Source: Chloroflexia bacterium SDU3-3
GTDB lineage: Bacteria; Chloroflexota; Chloroflexia; Chloroflexales; Roseiflexaceae
DNA: 64,000 nt
Assembly (NCBI GenBank): GCA_009268125.1
Contig: WBOU01000008.1
Location: 29,533 to 93,532, forward strand
Direction: 5' to 3'
Part shown: positions 17,074 to 26,572 of the stretch, in pieces
Layout of the letters: every line of letters begins with the position of its first letter
Position numbering within the stretch: the first letter of the stretch is position 1
Translations under genes and position numbers: made by a program
The notes under the pieces: generated by a model
Seen by the model: only the letters and a program-made list of their open reading frames with translations
What the model was told of the DNA's origin: nothing
Database searches by the model: none

Positions 17074-17601
17074 CTATGTCTGGCTTGGGAAGATGCCGTA
17101 CAGCGAGATGATGAAGCTGATCGTCAGGTAGGGCTGCATATTGTCGTGCGGCTGCGAGCCGCCCACGCTGCCGCTGATCGCCGTGCCCGCTGTGCCCATG
17201 GTCACGTTGGGGTCCTGGTCGCGGTAGGGCGGGTTGTTGGTCACGCGCGCCCAGCGCGCGCCCTCGGGCGAGTCGGTATCGCCGTTGTTGGTGGTGGCCT
17301 GGGGCGCGTGGGTGTGCGCGGGGATCTGCGTGGTGATCAGGGTGACTTGCTCTACTCCGGCCTGCTGGCCGATGATGTAAGTCTGCCCGCCGCTCAGCGT
17401 GCCAAAGTGCACCGGCGCGCGCCCGCGCAGGTCGGGCAGGGCGAAGGTGCTCTGCCCATCGCCGCCGTAGGTAGTGCCGATCAGGTTAAACAGGGCGTCG
17501 TTCTCCGAGATCGCAAGCAGTCTGCCGTCGCAGAACGCCCACCCGGCGGGGGCGAAGCTGCCTGCGAACATGCGGATCTCGCCGATATAGGGGGTTGCCA
17601 T
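17074..17601 (-). CDS. Phage tail collar domain protein 3
   Basis: A 175-residue Tail Collar protein, first of the three in transcriptional order. It shows YIGEIRMFAGSFAPAGWAF, CDGRLL, LIGTTYGGDG, FALPDLRGRAPVH, a histidine-containing IPAHTHAP segment and the closing FIISLYGIFPSQ. The GNAT gene ends four bases before its ATG, so the two are tightly coupled. As with its paralogues, it may assemble as trimers or mixed trimers with the other two copies; that is inference from the fold. Confidence 0.88.
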   Translation of the reverse strand: MATPYIGEIRMFAGSFAPAGWAFCDGRLLAISENDALFNLIGTTYGGDGQSTFALPDLRGRAPVHFGTLSGGQTYIIGQQAGVEQVTLITTQIPAHTHAPQATTNNGDTDSPEGARWARVTNNPPYRDQDPNVTMGTAGTAISGSVGGSQPHDNMQPYLTISFIISLYGIFPSQT

Positions 17602-17605
17602 ATTA

Positions 17606-18094
17606 CTACTCCTTCTCCTGCGGTGCCCAGTCCATAAACATGTGCATGCCGTCTAGCTTCCCCTCTACAAAGCCCAGCCGCCGGTAGAAGCGCCGCGCCG
17701 GGTTGCCCTCGGCGTAGACATACAGGCTCACTCGCATGCCGTTGGCCGCCGCCGTATCCATCAGGCCGCGCATCAGCTGCCCGCCGATGCCGCGCCTGCG
17801 CCACGCGGGCAGGAGGGCCACATCCAGCACGTGCAGCGCGCCGTCGCGCGGGTCCACATACCAGCGCCCCACCGGCTGCCCGCCCACCTCCACGACGCTA
17901 TAGCTGGCGTGGGGGAAGTGCTGCATGTAGTGATGGTGCTGGGCGCTGAACTGCATGTGGCAGAACAGCTGCTTCTGCTGCTCAGTCCAGTGCGGCACCA
18001 GCGCTAGATCATCGCGGGTGCTGGCGTAGAGCTGCTGCAGAAAGGGCGTGTCGCCTGATACGATGGGCCGCAGGGTGAATGCTGGTGTGCTCAT
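17606..18094 (-). CDS. GNAT-family N-acetyltransferase
   Basis: A 162-residue acetyltransferase that should transfer acetyl from acetyl-CoA to an amine. The acetyl-CoA-binding motif A is visible as LLPAWRRRGIGGQLM (about residues 93-107), followed by the NPARRFYRRLGF motif near the C terminus. The start MSTPAFTL was chosen because AAAGG lies seven bases upstream. It precedes three collar-protein genes with a four-base gap. The substrate is unknown; a protein of the same operon (N-terminus or lysine) is possible but unproven. Confidence 0.85.
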   Translation of the reverse strand: MSTPAFTLRPIVSGDTPFLQQLYASTRDDLALVPHWTEQQKQLFCHMQFSAQHHHYMQHFPHASYSVVEVGGQPVGRWYVDPRDGALHVLDVALLPAWRRRGIGGQLMRGLMDTAAANGMRVSLYVYAEGNPARRFYRRLGFVEGKLDGMHMFMDWAPQEKE

Positions 18095-18160
18095 AGCGGT
18101 GCGCCTTTGCACGCGCCGCTGGGGCAGTGTTCCGCAGCAGCGCGTGTATTCGTTTGTTTG

Positions 18161-19363
18161 CTAGAGGGAGAGGTATGCGCCGAGCCAGCCGGTTTTGGCC
18201 CCGATGCCCGCGAGCGCCTGGGCCACGGCGGCCTCGGCGGGTGCGGCCAGCTGGCCGATGGTGGTGGTGTGCACGCCGTCGGTGGCGCGCAGAAAGATCG
18301 GCAGCGTGCCAGCCGCGCCCTGGTGGGCCAGCGCCAGCGGCCCGCGTGCGCCGGTCAGCCATATGCTGGCCAGGCTGTCGCGTAGCGCGCCGCCCTGGCG
18401 GCGGGCGTGGGCCAGCAGCTTGGCGGTGTCGTAGCCCAGCGCGGCGTAGGCGTCGGGGGCATGGCCGTGGGCGGCCTGGTAGGCCCGCTGGAACTGGGCC
18501 GCCCCGCCGCTGGCTAGGTCGGGCGACCACGTGGCGGCGGTGAGCGTGCCTGCGGGTAGCGCGGCGGCCTCGGCCAGCGGGGCGAGCCCCACCAGCGGGG
18601 TGGCCAGCCCGGCCTCGCGGTAGCCAGCCACGAACGCCTCGGCCTCGCTGCCCGAGTAGAAGGCCGCCACCAGGGATGGGCGCTCGGCGCGCACGCGCTC
18701 GTACAGCGCGCCCAGGCCATCCTGCCCGGCCACGTGGGTCACGTGGCTGGCCACGATTGTGCCGCCCGCCTGCTCGAAGCCCTGGCGGAAGGCGAACAGC
18801 AGGTCGTAGCCGCTCTCGTACAGGCTGCTGGCCACGATGGCCTCGCGGCCCTGGGTGCGGGCGGCGTGGCTGCCCAAGGCCCATGCGGCCTGCCACATGC
18901 CCAGCGAGCTGCGCAGCACGTAGGGCGCATCCTGGCCGGGCCGGGGCATGTTGGCCCCCATGTCGGCCACGATCAGCGGCACCCCGCTGGCCTGCAGCGC
19001 GGGGCCGATGTCGGCGGCGTGGTGGTGGCTCAGCATGCCGACGACGGCGGCAAACTGGCCGGATGCGGCGGCCTCGCGGGCGGCCCCGAGGGCCTGCGTG
19101 GGCCGCTGGTAGGTGAACGGGGTGATCGCAAGCTCGGGGCTGGCAGCGGACATCCCGCGCAGCAGCTGCGTGCCGATTCCAACAACACGAGGTGATTCGG
19201 GAACAATTACAGCGATCGGAAGCGATGCGGCTGGGGCCGCCTGGGTGCTGGCGAAGGGCAGCCCGGCGGCTGCGACGCCAGCCAATGATGCGCCGACCCG
19301 GCGGAGGAACACCCTACGGCTGATCTGCGGCAGATCAGGGACAGCTTGGTCGTGGGCCGTCAT
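18161..19363 (-). CDS. Tat-exported periplasmic-binding-protein-like protein (ABC substrate-binding type)
   Basis: A 400-residue LIVBP-fold protein with a twin-arginine signal: SRRVFLRRVGASLAGVAAAGL, cleaved near QAAPA. The fold starts SLPIAVIVPESP. The central region (SSLGMWQAAWALGSHAARTQG, LYESGYDLLFAFRQGFEQAGG) is clearly homologous to the signal-less protein at 14983-16011. The start has AAAGGAT upstream. It is the first gene of the minus-strand block containing GNAT, three collar proteins, the second binding protein and the giant surface protein. No ABC permease or ATPase is adjacent. Confidence 0.78.
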   Translation of the reverse strand: MTAHDQAVPDLPQISRRVFLRRVGASLAGVAAAGLPFASTQAAPAASLPIAVIVPESPRVVGIGTQLLRGMSAASPELAITPFTYQRPTQALGAAREAAASGQFAAVVGMLSHHHAADIGPALQASGVPLIVADMGANMPRPGQDAPYVLRSSLGMWQAAWALGSHAARTQGREAIVASSLYESGYDLLFAFRQGFEQAGGTIVASHVTHVAGQDGLGALYERVRAERPSLVAAFYSGSEAEAFVAGYREAGLATPLVGLAPLAEAAALPAGTLTAATWSPDLASGGAAQFQRAYQAAHGHAPDAYAALGYDTAKLLAHARRQGGALRDSLASIWLTGARGPLALAHQGAAGTLPIFLRATDGVHTTTIGQLAAPAEAAVAQALAGIGAKTGWLGAYLSL

Positions 19364-19442
19364 GGCGCGATCCTTTGTGGTAGAACGTACCGGCTATTCA
19401 TTGTGAAAGTTTCTGCAGCTATTAAAACGGGATGGTAGCAAA

Positions 19443-19472
19443 AAAATAGAGGTTTGATAATAGGGTTAACAA
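19443..19472 (-). promoter_or_regulatory. Candidate promoter of the region-2 block
   Basis: On the minus strand TTGTTA (19472-19467) and TATTTT (19448-19443) are separated by 18 bases in an unusually AT-rich part of an otherwise GC-rich intergenic region (19364-19748). This is the only plausible sigma-70-like pair upstream of the Tat-exported protein gene. No convincing promoter for the plus-strand nasA gene was found in the same gap. Confidence 0.4.
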
Positions 19473-19748
19473 AAGTGTCATCTGCGCCCGTATCGGCCCT
19501 GCGCCCGATTTTTCCACCCGACCTCGGACCCCGAGTTTCGATTTTGCGACATGGCTGGCCGCGCCGCATGCCGCCAGGATGCGCCGCGCCACAATGCCGC
19601 CGATCTTGCCCCGCCCACGCCTGCTACAGTAGCCCTGCTCCACCCACCCCAATGCTAGGGCAGCATCCCCAGCGCGTCGCAGCGCCCAACCGCAGCACTA
19701 GGCCATATCGCGCCCCGCCCACGCGGCGGCGGCACGCTGGCCCAAGCC

Positions 19749-21851
<2,103 letters not shown>

Positions 21852-21862
21852 AAAGGAAAGGT

Positions 21863-24319
21863 ATGATGCAGAAAAAACAGCTTGTGGTGATCGGCAATGG
21901 TATGGCGGGCGCTCGCGCCGTCGAGGAGATCGTGGCGCGCGGCGGCAACGATATATTCGAGATCACGATGATCGGCGACGAGCCGTATGGCAACTACAAC
22001 CGCATCCTGCTCTCCAACGTGCTGAACGGCACCCAGCGCTCCGAGGAGATCTTCCTCAACCCGCTGGAGTGGTACGAGACCAACCAGGTGCGCCTGCTGG
22101 CCGGGGTGCGCGCCACCGCCATCCACCGCGCCACCCGCACGGTGGAGCTGGCCGATAAGACCCAGGTTCCCTACGACCAGCTGCTGATCGCCACCGGCAG
22201 CAGCCCCTTCGTGCCGCCCATGGATGGCCTGCGCACGCCGGATGGCAAGCTCAAGCCCGGCGCGTTCGTGTTCCGCACCATCGACGACTGCACCCGCATC
22301 GCCGAGTGGGCGCAGGAGAGCCGCAGCGCCGTGGTGATCGGCGGCGGCCTGCTGGGCCTGGAGGCGGCGCGCGGCCTCACCACCTACGGCTGCGATGTGC
22401 ACGTCATTCAGATCATGCCCTACCTGATGAACCAGCAGCTCGACATGTCCTCTGGCACCATGCTCAAGTACAGCATGGAGCAGATGGGCATCCACGTGCA
22501 TGTGGGCGTGGCCACCGAGAAGCTGCTGGGCAAGGAGCGGATCGAGGGCCTGGCCTTCAAAGATGGCAGCAAGCTGGCCTGCGATATGGTGGTGATCTCG
22601 GCTGGCATCCGCCCGAATGTCGATCTGGCCAAGGATGCCGGGCTGATGGTCGACCGTGCGATTATGGTGGATGACCAGCTGCGCACCAGCGACTCGCGGA
22701 TCTTCGCCGTGGGCGAGTGCGTGCAGCACCGCAGCGTGGTCTACGGCCTGGTCGCGCCGCTGTGGGAGCAGGCCAAGGTGCTGGCCGAGCACCTGACAGG
22801 CCGCAACCCGCAGGCCGCCTACCTCGGCTCCAAGCTGGCCACCAAGCTCAAGGTGATGGGCGTGGAGCTGGCCTCCATGGGCGTGGTCGAGCCGCGCGAC
22901 GACCGCGACGAGGTGGTGCAGTTCTCCGAGCCACGGCGCGGGCGCTACAAGAAGCTGATCATCCGCGAGAACCGGCTGGCCGGGGCCATCCTTCTGGGCG
23001 ACACGGCCAAGGCCGGCAGCCTGATGCAGATGTTCGACCGCGAGACGCCGCTGCCCGAGGACCGCGCGGCGCTGCTGTTCGACCTGGGCCAGGCGGCCCA
23101 GCAGAGCGTGGGCGACCTGCCCGACGACACCCAGATCTGCAACTGCAACGGCGTGAGCAAGGGCGCGATCCGCGCCTGCGTGCTGGCGGGCAAGCGCAGC
23201 CCCAAGGCCGTGATGGACGCCACCCGCGCAGGCATGGGCTGCGGCTCGTGTAAATCCAATGTGGCCAAGCTGGTCGAGCACTTCTGCGAGGGCGAGATGG
23301 TCGAGGATCCCTCGGCGCACTACTACGTGCCCGGCGTGCCGCTGGCCAAGCCCGAGCTGGTCGAGGCGATCACCGCGCGCGGCCTGCGCTCGGTCTCCGC
23401 CGTGTTCGCCACGCTGGCTGGCGGCCTCGAAGATCCGGCCAGCAAGCCCGGCCTGGCCTCGCTGCTCAAGACGATCTGGGGGGCCGAGTACGAGGATGAG
23501 CGCGACGCCCGCTTCATCAACGACCGCGTGCACGGCAACATCCAGCGCGATGGCACCTTCTCGGTGGTGCCCCAGATGCCCGGCGGCGTCACCACGCCCG
23601 CCGACCTGCGCCGGATCGCCGAGGTGGCCGAGAAGTACCAGGTGCCGCTGGTCAAGCTCACCGGCGGGCAGCGCATCGACCTGCTGGGCATCCGCAAGGA
23701 CGACCTGCCGAATGTCTGGGCCGACCTAGGCATGCCCTCGGGCTACGCCTACGCCAAGTCGTTCCGCACCTGCAAGAGCTGCGTCGGCACCGACTTCTGC
23801 CGCTACGGCCTGGGCGACAGCATGGGCCTGGCCAAGGAGATCGAGCAGCGCTTCCACGGCCTGGAAAGCCCGGCCAAGATCAAGATGGGCACCACCGGCT
23901 GCCCGCGCAACTGCTCCGAGGCCTATATAAAGGATGTCGGCGCGGTGGCGATCGAGGGCGGGCGCTGGGAGCTGTACGTGGGCGGCGCGGGCGGCGCGCA
24001 TGTGCGCAAGGGCGACCTGCTGTGCACCGTGGAGACCCACGCCGATGTGCTGAAGTATGCCGGGCGCTTTATCCAGTACTACCGCGAGAACGCCAAGTAC
24101 CTTGAGCGCACCTACGGCTTTGTCGAGCGCGTGGGCATCGCCAAGATCCGCGCCGTGGTGGTGGATGATGCCGAGGGCATTGCCGAGCGGCTGGATGCGG
24201 CGATGCAGCACTCGGTGGATGCCTACACCGATCCCTGGCTGGAGGCCCACCGCCCCAAGACCGCAAACCAGTTTGCCTCCACCATCCCGCTGGTGGCCGC
24301 GCATGAAGGGAGCCTGTAA
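21863..24319 (+). CDS. nirB: NAD(P)H-dependent assimilatory nitrite reductase large subunit
   Basis: An 818-residue enzyme reducing nitrite to ammonium with six electrons. Residues 1-400 form the FAD/NADH module (VVIGNGMAGARAVEEI; GGGLLGLEAARGL). A BFD-like [2Fe-2S] domain starts near residue 425 (CNCNGVSKGAIR...GCGSCKS). The C-terminal half is the ferredoxin-like plus sirohaem/[4Fe-4S] domain with cysteines near 636 (CKSCVGTDFC) and 679 (CPRNC). Length is usual for NirB. AAAGGAAAGG precedes the start. It overlaps nirD by one base (TAATG), so the subunits are translationally coupled. Confidence 0.95.
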   Translation: MMQKKQLVVIGNGMAGARAVEEIVARGGNDIFEITMIGDEPYGNYNRILLSNVLNGTQRSEEIFLNPLEWYETNQVRLLAGVRATAIHRATRTVELADKTQVPYDQLLIATGSSPFVPPMDGLRTPDGKLKPGAFVFRTIDDCTRIAEWAQESRSAVVIGGGLLGLEAARGLTTYGCDVHVIQIMPYLMNQQLDMSSGTMLKYSMEQMGIHVHVGVATEKLLGKERIEGLAFKDGSKLACDMVVISAGIRPNVDLAKDAGLMVDRAIMVDDQLRTSDSRIFAVGECVQHRSVVYGLVAPLWEQAKVLAEHLTGRNPQAAYLGSKLATKLKVMGVELASMGVVEPRDDRDEVVQFSEPRRGRYKKLIIRENRLAGAILLGDTAKAGSLMQMFDRETPLPEDRAALLFDLGQAAQQSVGDLPDDTQICNCNGVSKGAIRACVLAGKRSPKAVMDATRAGMGCGSCKSNVAKLVEHFCEGEMVEDPSAHYYVPGVPLAKPELVEAITARGLRSVSAVFATLAGGLEDPASKPGLASLLKTIWGAEYEDERDARFINDRVHGNIQRDGTFSVVPQMPGGVTTPADLRRIAEVAEKYQVPLVKLTGGQRIDLLGIRKDDLPNVWADLGMPSGYAYAKSFRTCKSCVGTDFCRYGLGDSMGLAKEIEQRFHGLESPAKIKMGTTGCPRNCSEAYIKDVGAVAIEGGRWELYVGGAGGAHVRKGDLLCTVETHADVLKYAGRFIQYYRENAKYLERTYGFVERVGIAKIRAVVVDDAEGIAERLDAAMQHSVDAYTDPWLEAHRPKTANQFASTIPLVAAHEGSL

Positions 24320-24657
24320 TGTCGATACCGCAAGTCCACACTATTGGATCTATTGCACAAATACCTGCGGGCGAGGGCCGTACATTTGATCTAGATGGCC
24401 GCAAGATCGCGGTGTTCCACACCCGCTCGGGCCAGGTCTACGCGGTGGATGCGGTCTGCCCGCATCGCGGCGGGCCGCTTGCCGATGGCCTGGTGGGCGG
24501 CGAGACGGTGATCTGCCCGCTGCACGGCTGGAAGTTCGACCTGCGCACTGGCGAGACCGCCAACGGCAGCTGCGCGGTGCGCGCCTTCTCGGTATCGCTG
24601 GCGGCAGATGGCGAGATCTCCATCCTGATCGACGAGTCCGCCGAGGTGGGTGTCTAG
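24319..24657 (+). CDS. nirD: Nitrite reductase small subunit (Rieske-type NirD)
   Basis: A 112-residue Rieske protein. The [2Fe-2S] ligands are CPHRGGPL (Cys-x-His) and CPLHGWKFDL (Cys-x2-His), spaced as in NirD and small ferredoxin-like Rieske proteins. It is translationally coupled to nirB and is expected to be the electron-transferring or stabilising partner of the large subunit. It is slightly longer than many NirD proteins but lacks any additional domain. Confidence 0.93.
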   Translation: MSIPQVHTIGSIAQIPAGEGRTFDLDGRKIAVFHTRSGQVYAVDAVCPHRGGPLADGLVGGETVICPLHGWKFDLRTGETANGSCAVRAFSVSLAADGEISILIDESAEVGV

Positions 24658-25072
24658 GCCATCGCAGCGCGGTGTAGCTGTGGCGGTATGCCCCCAACCT
24701 TCGAAAAAGCGACATGTTTGCCGCACTTTAACAGCATATATCGGTTGTAAGAAACGTACAATGGTGTTCTGCCTGTCCGAGTGTTGGAAAGGTGTGATAT
24801 ACTCTAGATATCGCAAGAGGGCTAGATATTAGGATAAAATGTCTAAGGTGCAGGGCGCAAACACTGACCTGCCCAGCCCCTCCCAGCGACCCCCGCTACG
24901 GCAGCGGCCACGCAATGAAGCCTCGGACCGGACTCACACCAGATCTTCCATATGCTTGCTGTGGTGCGGCGCACGGGTGGAGCAAGACCCGCGCCCTGCT
25001 CGGCGAGCTAGGCCGCCAGAGCCTGCGGTGGCAGCGCCGCCCCGCAGCGCTCTGAGGAAAGAAAGTGTTCAC
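24658..25072 (+). promoter_or_regulatory. Long leader upstream of the 116-residue protein, with a CTAGATAT direct repeat
   Basis: A 415-bp stretch with no supported gene. Two CTAGATAT direct repeats (24804-24811 and 24822-24829) sit near a TATACT (24798-24803) in AT-rich DNA, which may be an operator or promoter. The following 230 bases are GC-rich with short inverted repeats such as AGCGC...GCGCT near 25044-25057, consistent with a structured 5' UTR. The frame is open from 24839, but that part looks like leader, not protein. Confidence 0.4.
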
Positions 25073-25423
25073 ATGGGCGCATTCATGAGCGAGGGCACCC
25101 CGGTGCTGCTGCAGGCCATCGTCACCTTCGAGGGGCGCGGCCTCGCCAGCCCCACGCCGCTTGATCTCCGCTACCGCGTGCCGAAGGGCCGCACCGCTGG
25201 CATGCTCTACTTCCGGGCGGGCAGCACGGTATCGGGCCTGGTCAATATCTCGGTGCTGCGCGACGGCAAGCTGATGCGCTACTTCCCCATCGCGCCCAAC
25301 AGCGCTATCCACATCTCGCTCGCTATCGTCGAAGAGATCGCCAGCGGCTCGCTGATCGAGATCCACGCGGCGGGTGAAGGTTCCGGGACGCTTGTTCTTG
25401 ATATCGGGTATCTGGAGGTCTAG
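25073..25423 (+). CDS. Conserved-looking small protein of the nitrate assimilation cluster, function unknown
   Basis: A 116-residue acidic-to-neutral protein, predicted mostly beta-strand, with no signal peptide or membrane segment and no cysteine. I do not recognise the family with confidence. The start MGAFMSEGTP was chosen because GAGGAAAG precedes it; an open frame extends 78 codons further upstream but is Arg/Pro-rich and unlike protein. A second in-frame Met four residues later is also possible. Position between nirD and an AraC regulator, with narK downstream, suggests a role linked to nitrate or nitrite metabolism. It ends 47 bp before the AraC gene. Confidence 0.65.
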   Translation: MGAFMSEGTPVLLQAIVTFEGRGLASPTPLDLRYRVPKGRTAGMLYFRAGSTVSGLVNISVLRDGKLMRYFPIAPNSAIHISLAIVEEIASGSLIEIHAAGEGSGTLVLDIGYLEV

Positions 25424-25449
25424 GTCGCCAGCGGCCCTGCGCCTCGCAG

Positions 25450-25465
25450 CGTTTCACGTGAAATA
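25450..25465. promoter_or_regulatory. parS-like palindrome
   Basis: The intergenic 16-mer contains the perfect 12-bp palindrome TTTCACGTGAAA (25452-25463) and matches 14 of 16 positions of the ParB/Spo0J site TGTTTCACGTGAAACA. It lies six bases before the ATG of the AraC-family regulator. It may be a chromosome-partition site or an operator for an unrelated regulator. Confidence 0.5.
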
Positions 25466-25470
25466 CGACC

Positions 25471-26340
25471 ATGGCTCGCTTTCGTCATAATGATCACCAG
25501 ATCAACACCACGCTGGTGCAGCTGTGCAGCGGGATGCGCATCGAGCGGATCCAGCGCTTCGATCAGCACGCCATTCTACCCGAGCTGACGCCCTGGAACC
25601 ACTGGCGCATGCGCATCACGCTGGGCGGCACGCGCTATCTCACCTACCAGCAGCAGCGCTCGACGCTCGCGCCGAACACGATCTGCTGGAGCGGCCCGCT
25701 GAAAGATCCGGCCCGCGCATCCTGGCTGCCTGGCACTAGCTCGGATGTGGTGGATGTGACATGGTCGCACGCCAGCTGGCGCAGCTTTCTGCTCACCCAC
25801 CCGCAGTTTGCCGAGCTGAACGCCGCGCCGCTGGGCGGCGGGGGATTCTACCTGCAGCACGCCCCGCCGCAGCTGCTGCACGTGCTGCGCCAGATGATCG
25901 CGCTCACCGAGCGCGACCCGGTGCCCGAGGCGGCGCTGGCCAACCAGGCGGCGCTGCTGGTGGATGTGCTGGCCCGGCTGCAGTTCGCCACCCCCCGCCG
26001 GGTCGACGAGGAGCAGCGGCGGCGGGTCGAGCGCGCCCAATCGGTGATGGCCGAGTGCATGGCCAACCCCATGAACATCGCCAAGATCGCCGAGTCGCTG
26101 AGCGTCAGCCCGCGCCAGCTCCAGCGTGATTTTCTGACCTACACTGGCCTCTCGCCGCTGCGCTTCTTCAACCTCATGCGGCTCAGCGAGGCCAACTTCC
26201 TGCTGGCCGAGACGGCCCTGCCGGTCTCGACCATCGCCACGTCGCTCGGCTATGTGAGCGTGACCCACTTCAGCACCGCGTTCCGCCAGATCTACCACTG
26301 CTCGCCCCGCGAGGTTCGCCGCGAGCTGCGCAGCGCCTAG
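25471..26340 (+). CDS. AraC-family transcriptional regulator
   Basis: A 289-residue regulator with a C-terminal double helix-turn-helix of the AraC/XylS type. The first HTH is around NIAKIAESLSVSPRQLQRDF, and the second contains VSTIATSLGYVSVTHFSTAFRQ followed by CSPREVRRE, the family signature. The N-terminal 190 residues are a cupin-like ligand-sensing region with no obvious match. Sitting between the nitrite reductase genes and narK, it is the likely regulator of nitrate or nitrite assimilation, though this is inferred from position only. Confidence 0.88.
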   Translation: MARFRHNDHQINTTLVQLCSGMRIERIQRFDQHAILPELTPWNHWRMRITLGGTRYLTYQQQRSTLAPNTICWSGPLKDPARASWLPGTSSDVVDVTWSHASWRSFLLTHPQFAELNAAPLGGGGFYLQHAPPQLLHVLRQMIALTERDPVPEAALANQAALLVDVLARLQFATPRRVDEEQRRRVERAQSVMAECMANPMNIAKIAESLSVSPRQLQRDFLTYTGLSPLRFFNLMRLSEANFLLAETALPVSTIATSLGYVSVTHFSTAFRQIYHCSPREVRRELRSA

Positions 26341-26375
26341 CGCCCACCTTTTCTCTCACCTAGAGCTTCCCTATT

Positions 26376-26400
26376 GCTGAGAAGGCCCGCCCTTCTCAGC
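26376..26400 (+). terminator. Hairpin after the AraC gene / in the narK leader
   Basis: A perfect 10-bp stem (GCTGAGAAGG with CCTTCTCAGC) and five-base loop, 36 bp past the AraC stop. No T-run follows. A second hairpin (CTTCAGC with GCTGAAG, six-base loop) occupies 26416-26435. The pair could be a terminator region or an attenuator in the narK 5' UTR. Confidence 0.5.
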
Positions 26401-26572
26401 CATGCTCTGTGCTGGCTTCAGCGGCGCAGCTGAAGATCGCCTGGGGCTGCGCCCGTCGCGGCGCGCGGCCCTGTGCGCCCGCCCCCTCGGCCTACGTCTC
26501 CCTGTTATCCACCCCCCGCCGCAGCGCGTGGCACCCCGCCACGGCGCGGCCCCGCCATGGAGGAAACCCGTC

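Noticed and set aside
16018..17601. Prophage or tailocin
   Set aside because: Only collar-domain proteins are present; there is no sheath, tube, baseplate, lysis, integrase or terminase gene.
24839..25072. N-terminal extension of the 116-residue protein
   Set aside because: The extension is Arg/Pro-rich, unlike a domain, and the ribosome-binding site is before 25073.
26376..26435. ANTAR-type dual-hairpin leader
   Set aside because: The loops do not have the hexaloop with conserved A and G that ANTAR target hairpins carry, and no ANTAR protein gene is nearby.
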